The translations under genes were made by a program, and so were the position numbers. A DNA stretch of 5,552 nucleotides from the NCBI GenBank assembly GCA_016201805.1, contig JACQCB010000023.1, forward strand, positions 1 to 5,552. The letters run 5' to 3'. Shown one piece after another: positions 5,530 through 5,552 of the stretch. Every line of letters begins with the position of its first letter. The first letter of the stretch is position 1. Source of the stretch: Nitrospirota bacterium. GTDB lineage: Bacteria; Nitrospirota; Nitrospiria; Nitrospirales; Nitrospiraceae. A model generated the notes under the pieces. It worked only from the letters and a program-made list of their open reading frames with translations, was not told the origin of the DNA and made no database searches.

Positions 5530-5552
5530 TTCCGGGGGGAAGATCCGATACC
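5530..5552. other. Possible partial CRISPR spacer at window edge
   Basis: These 23 bases follow the CRISPR-like repeat to the end of the window. They contain no family resemblance to IS1595 in any frame and no repeat. If the array reading is right they are the repeat-proximal part of a spacer. Nothing else can be said from the sequence shown. Confidence 0.3.

Overview
The window is a pile-up of mobile elements with no recognisable housekeeping gene. It is moderately to strongly GC-rich. Its families (ISKra4 with a DUF6788 partner, a group II intron without an endonuclease domain, IS701, IS1595) are common in soil and water bacteria such as Chloroflexi, Acidobacteria, Planctomycetes and Proteobacteria. 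Nothing in the sequence fixes the phylum, so I call it only a bacterial accessory region, probably chromosomal or plasmid 'IS graveyard' DNA.

Layout, left to right. Positions 1-185 are noncoding and hold a good sigma70-type promoter (TTGCTT, 17 bp, TATGAT with extended -10) whose expected +1 falls on the start codon of the first gene. 186-578 is a small DUF6788 protein. It is followed without a gap by an ISKra4-family transposase (from 579) that keeps its zinc ribbon and candidate acidic catalytic residues. It loses its C-terminal tail at about 1851-1853, where a group II intron begins. The intron runs to about 3677: noncoding domains I-III (to about 2180), an intact 468-residue reverse transcriptase/maturase in domain IV (2183-3589), then recognisable domains V and VI (3609-3674). 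The transposase does not resume after the intron. An IS701-family transposase gene (start 3707 or, better, 3713; stop 5065) follows at once, so the 3' exon of the ISKra4 gene has been lost or displaced. The IS701 right end reaches about 5079 and abuts a CTAG. That CTAG supplies the stop codon of a minus-strand, N-terminally truncated IS1595-family transposase (5496-5080).

At the right edge the IS1595 fragment stops at a 36-bp sequence (5494-5529) that, on the minus strand, ends in AAGGATTGAAAC, the typical 3' end of type I/III CRISPR repeats. I read it as the leader-distal end of a CRISPR array that continues beyond the window. Only one unit is visible, so this needs the neighbouring sequence.

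The genes do not form a pathway. They record successive insertions: intron into ISKra4, IS701 next to the intron, and IS1595 debris next to a probable CRISPR array. The points most worth checking are the CRISPR-repeat/IS1595 junction, the missing 3' exon, the WADD (not YADD) reverse-transcriptase active site, the A-A-C in place of the usual A-G-C in domain V, and the leaderless first gene.
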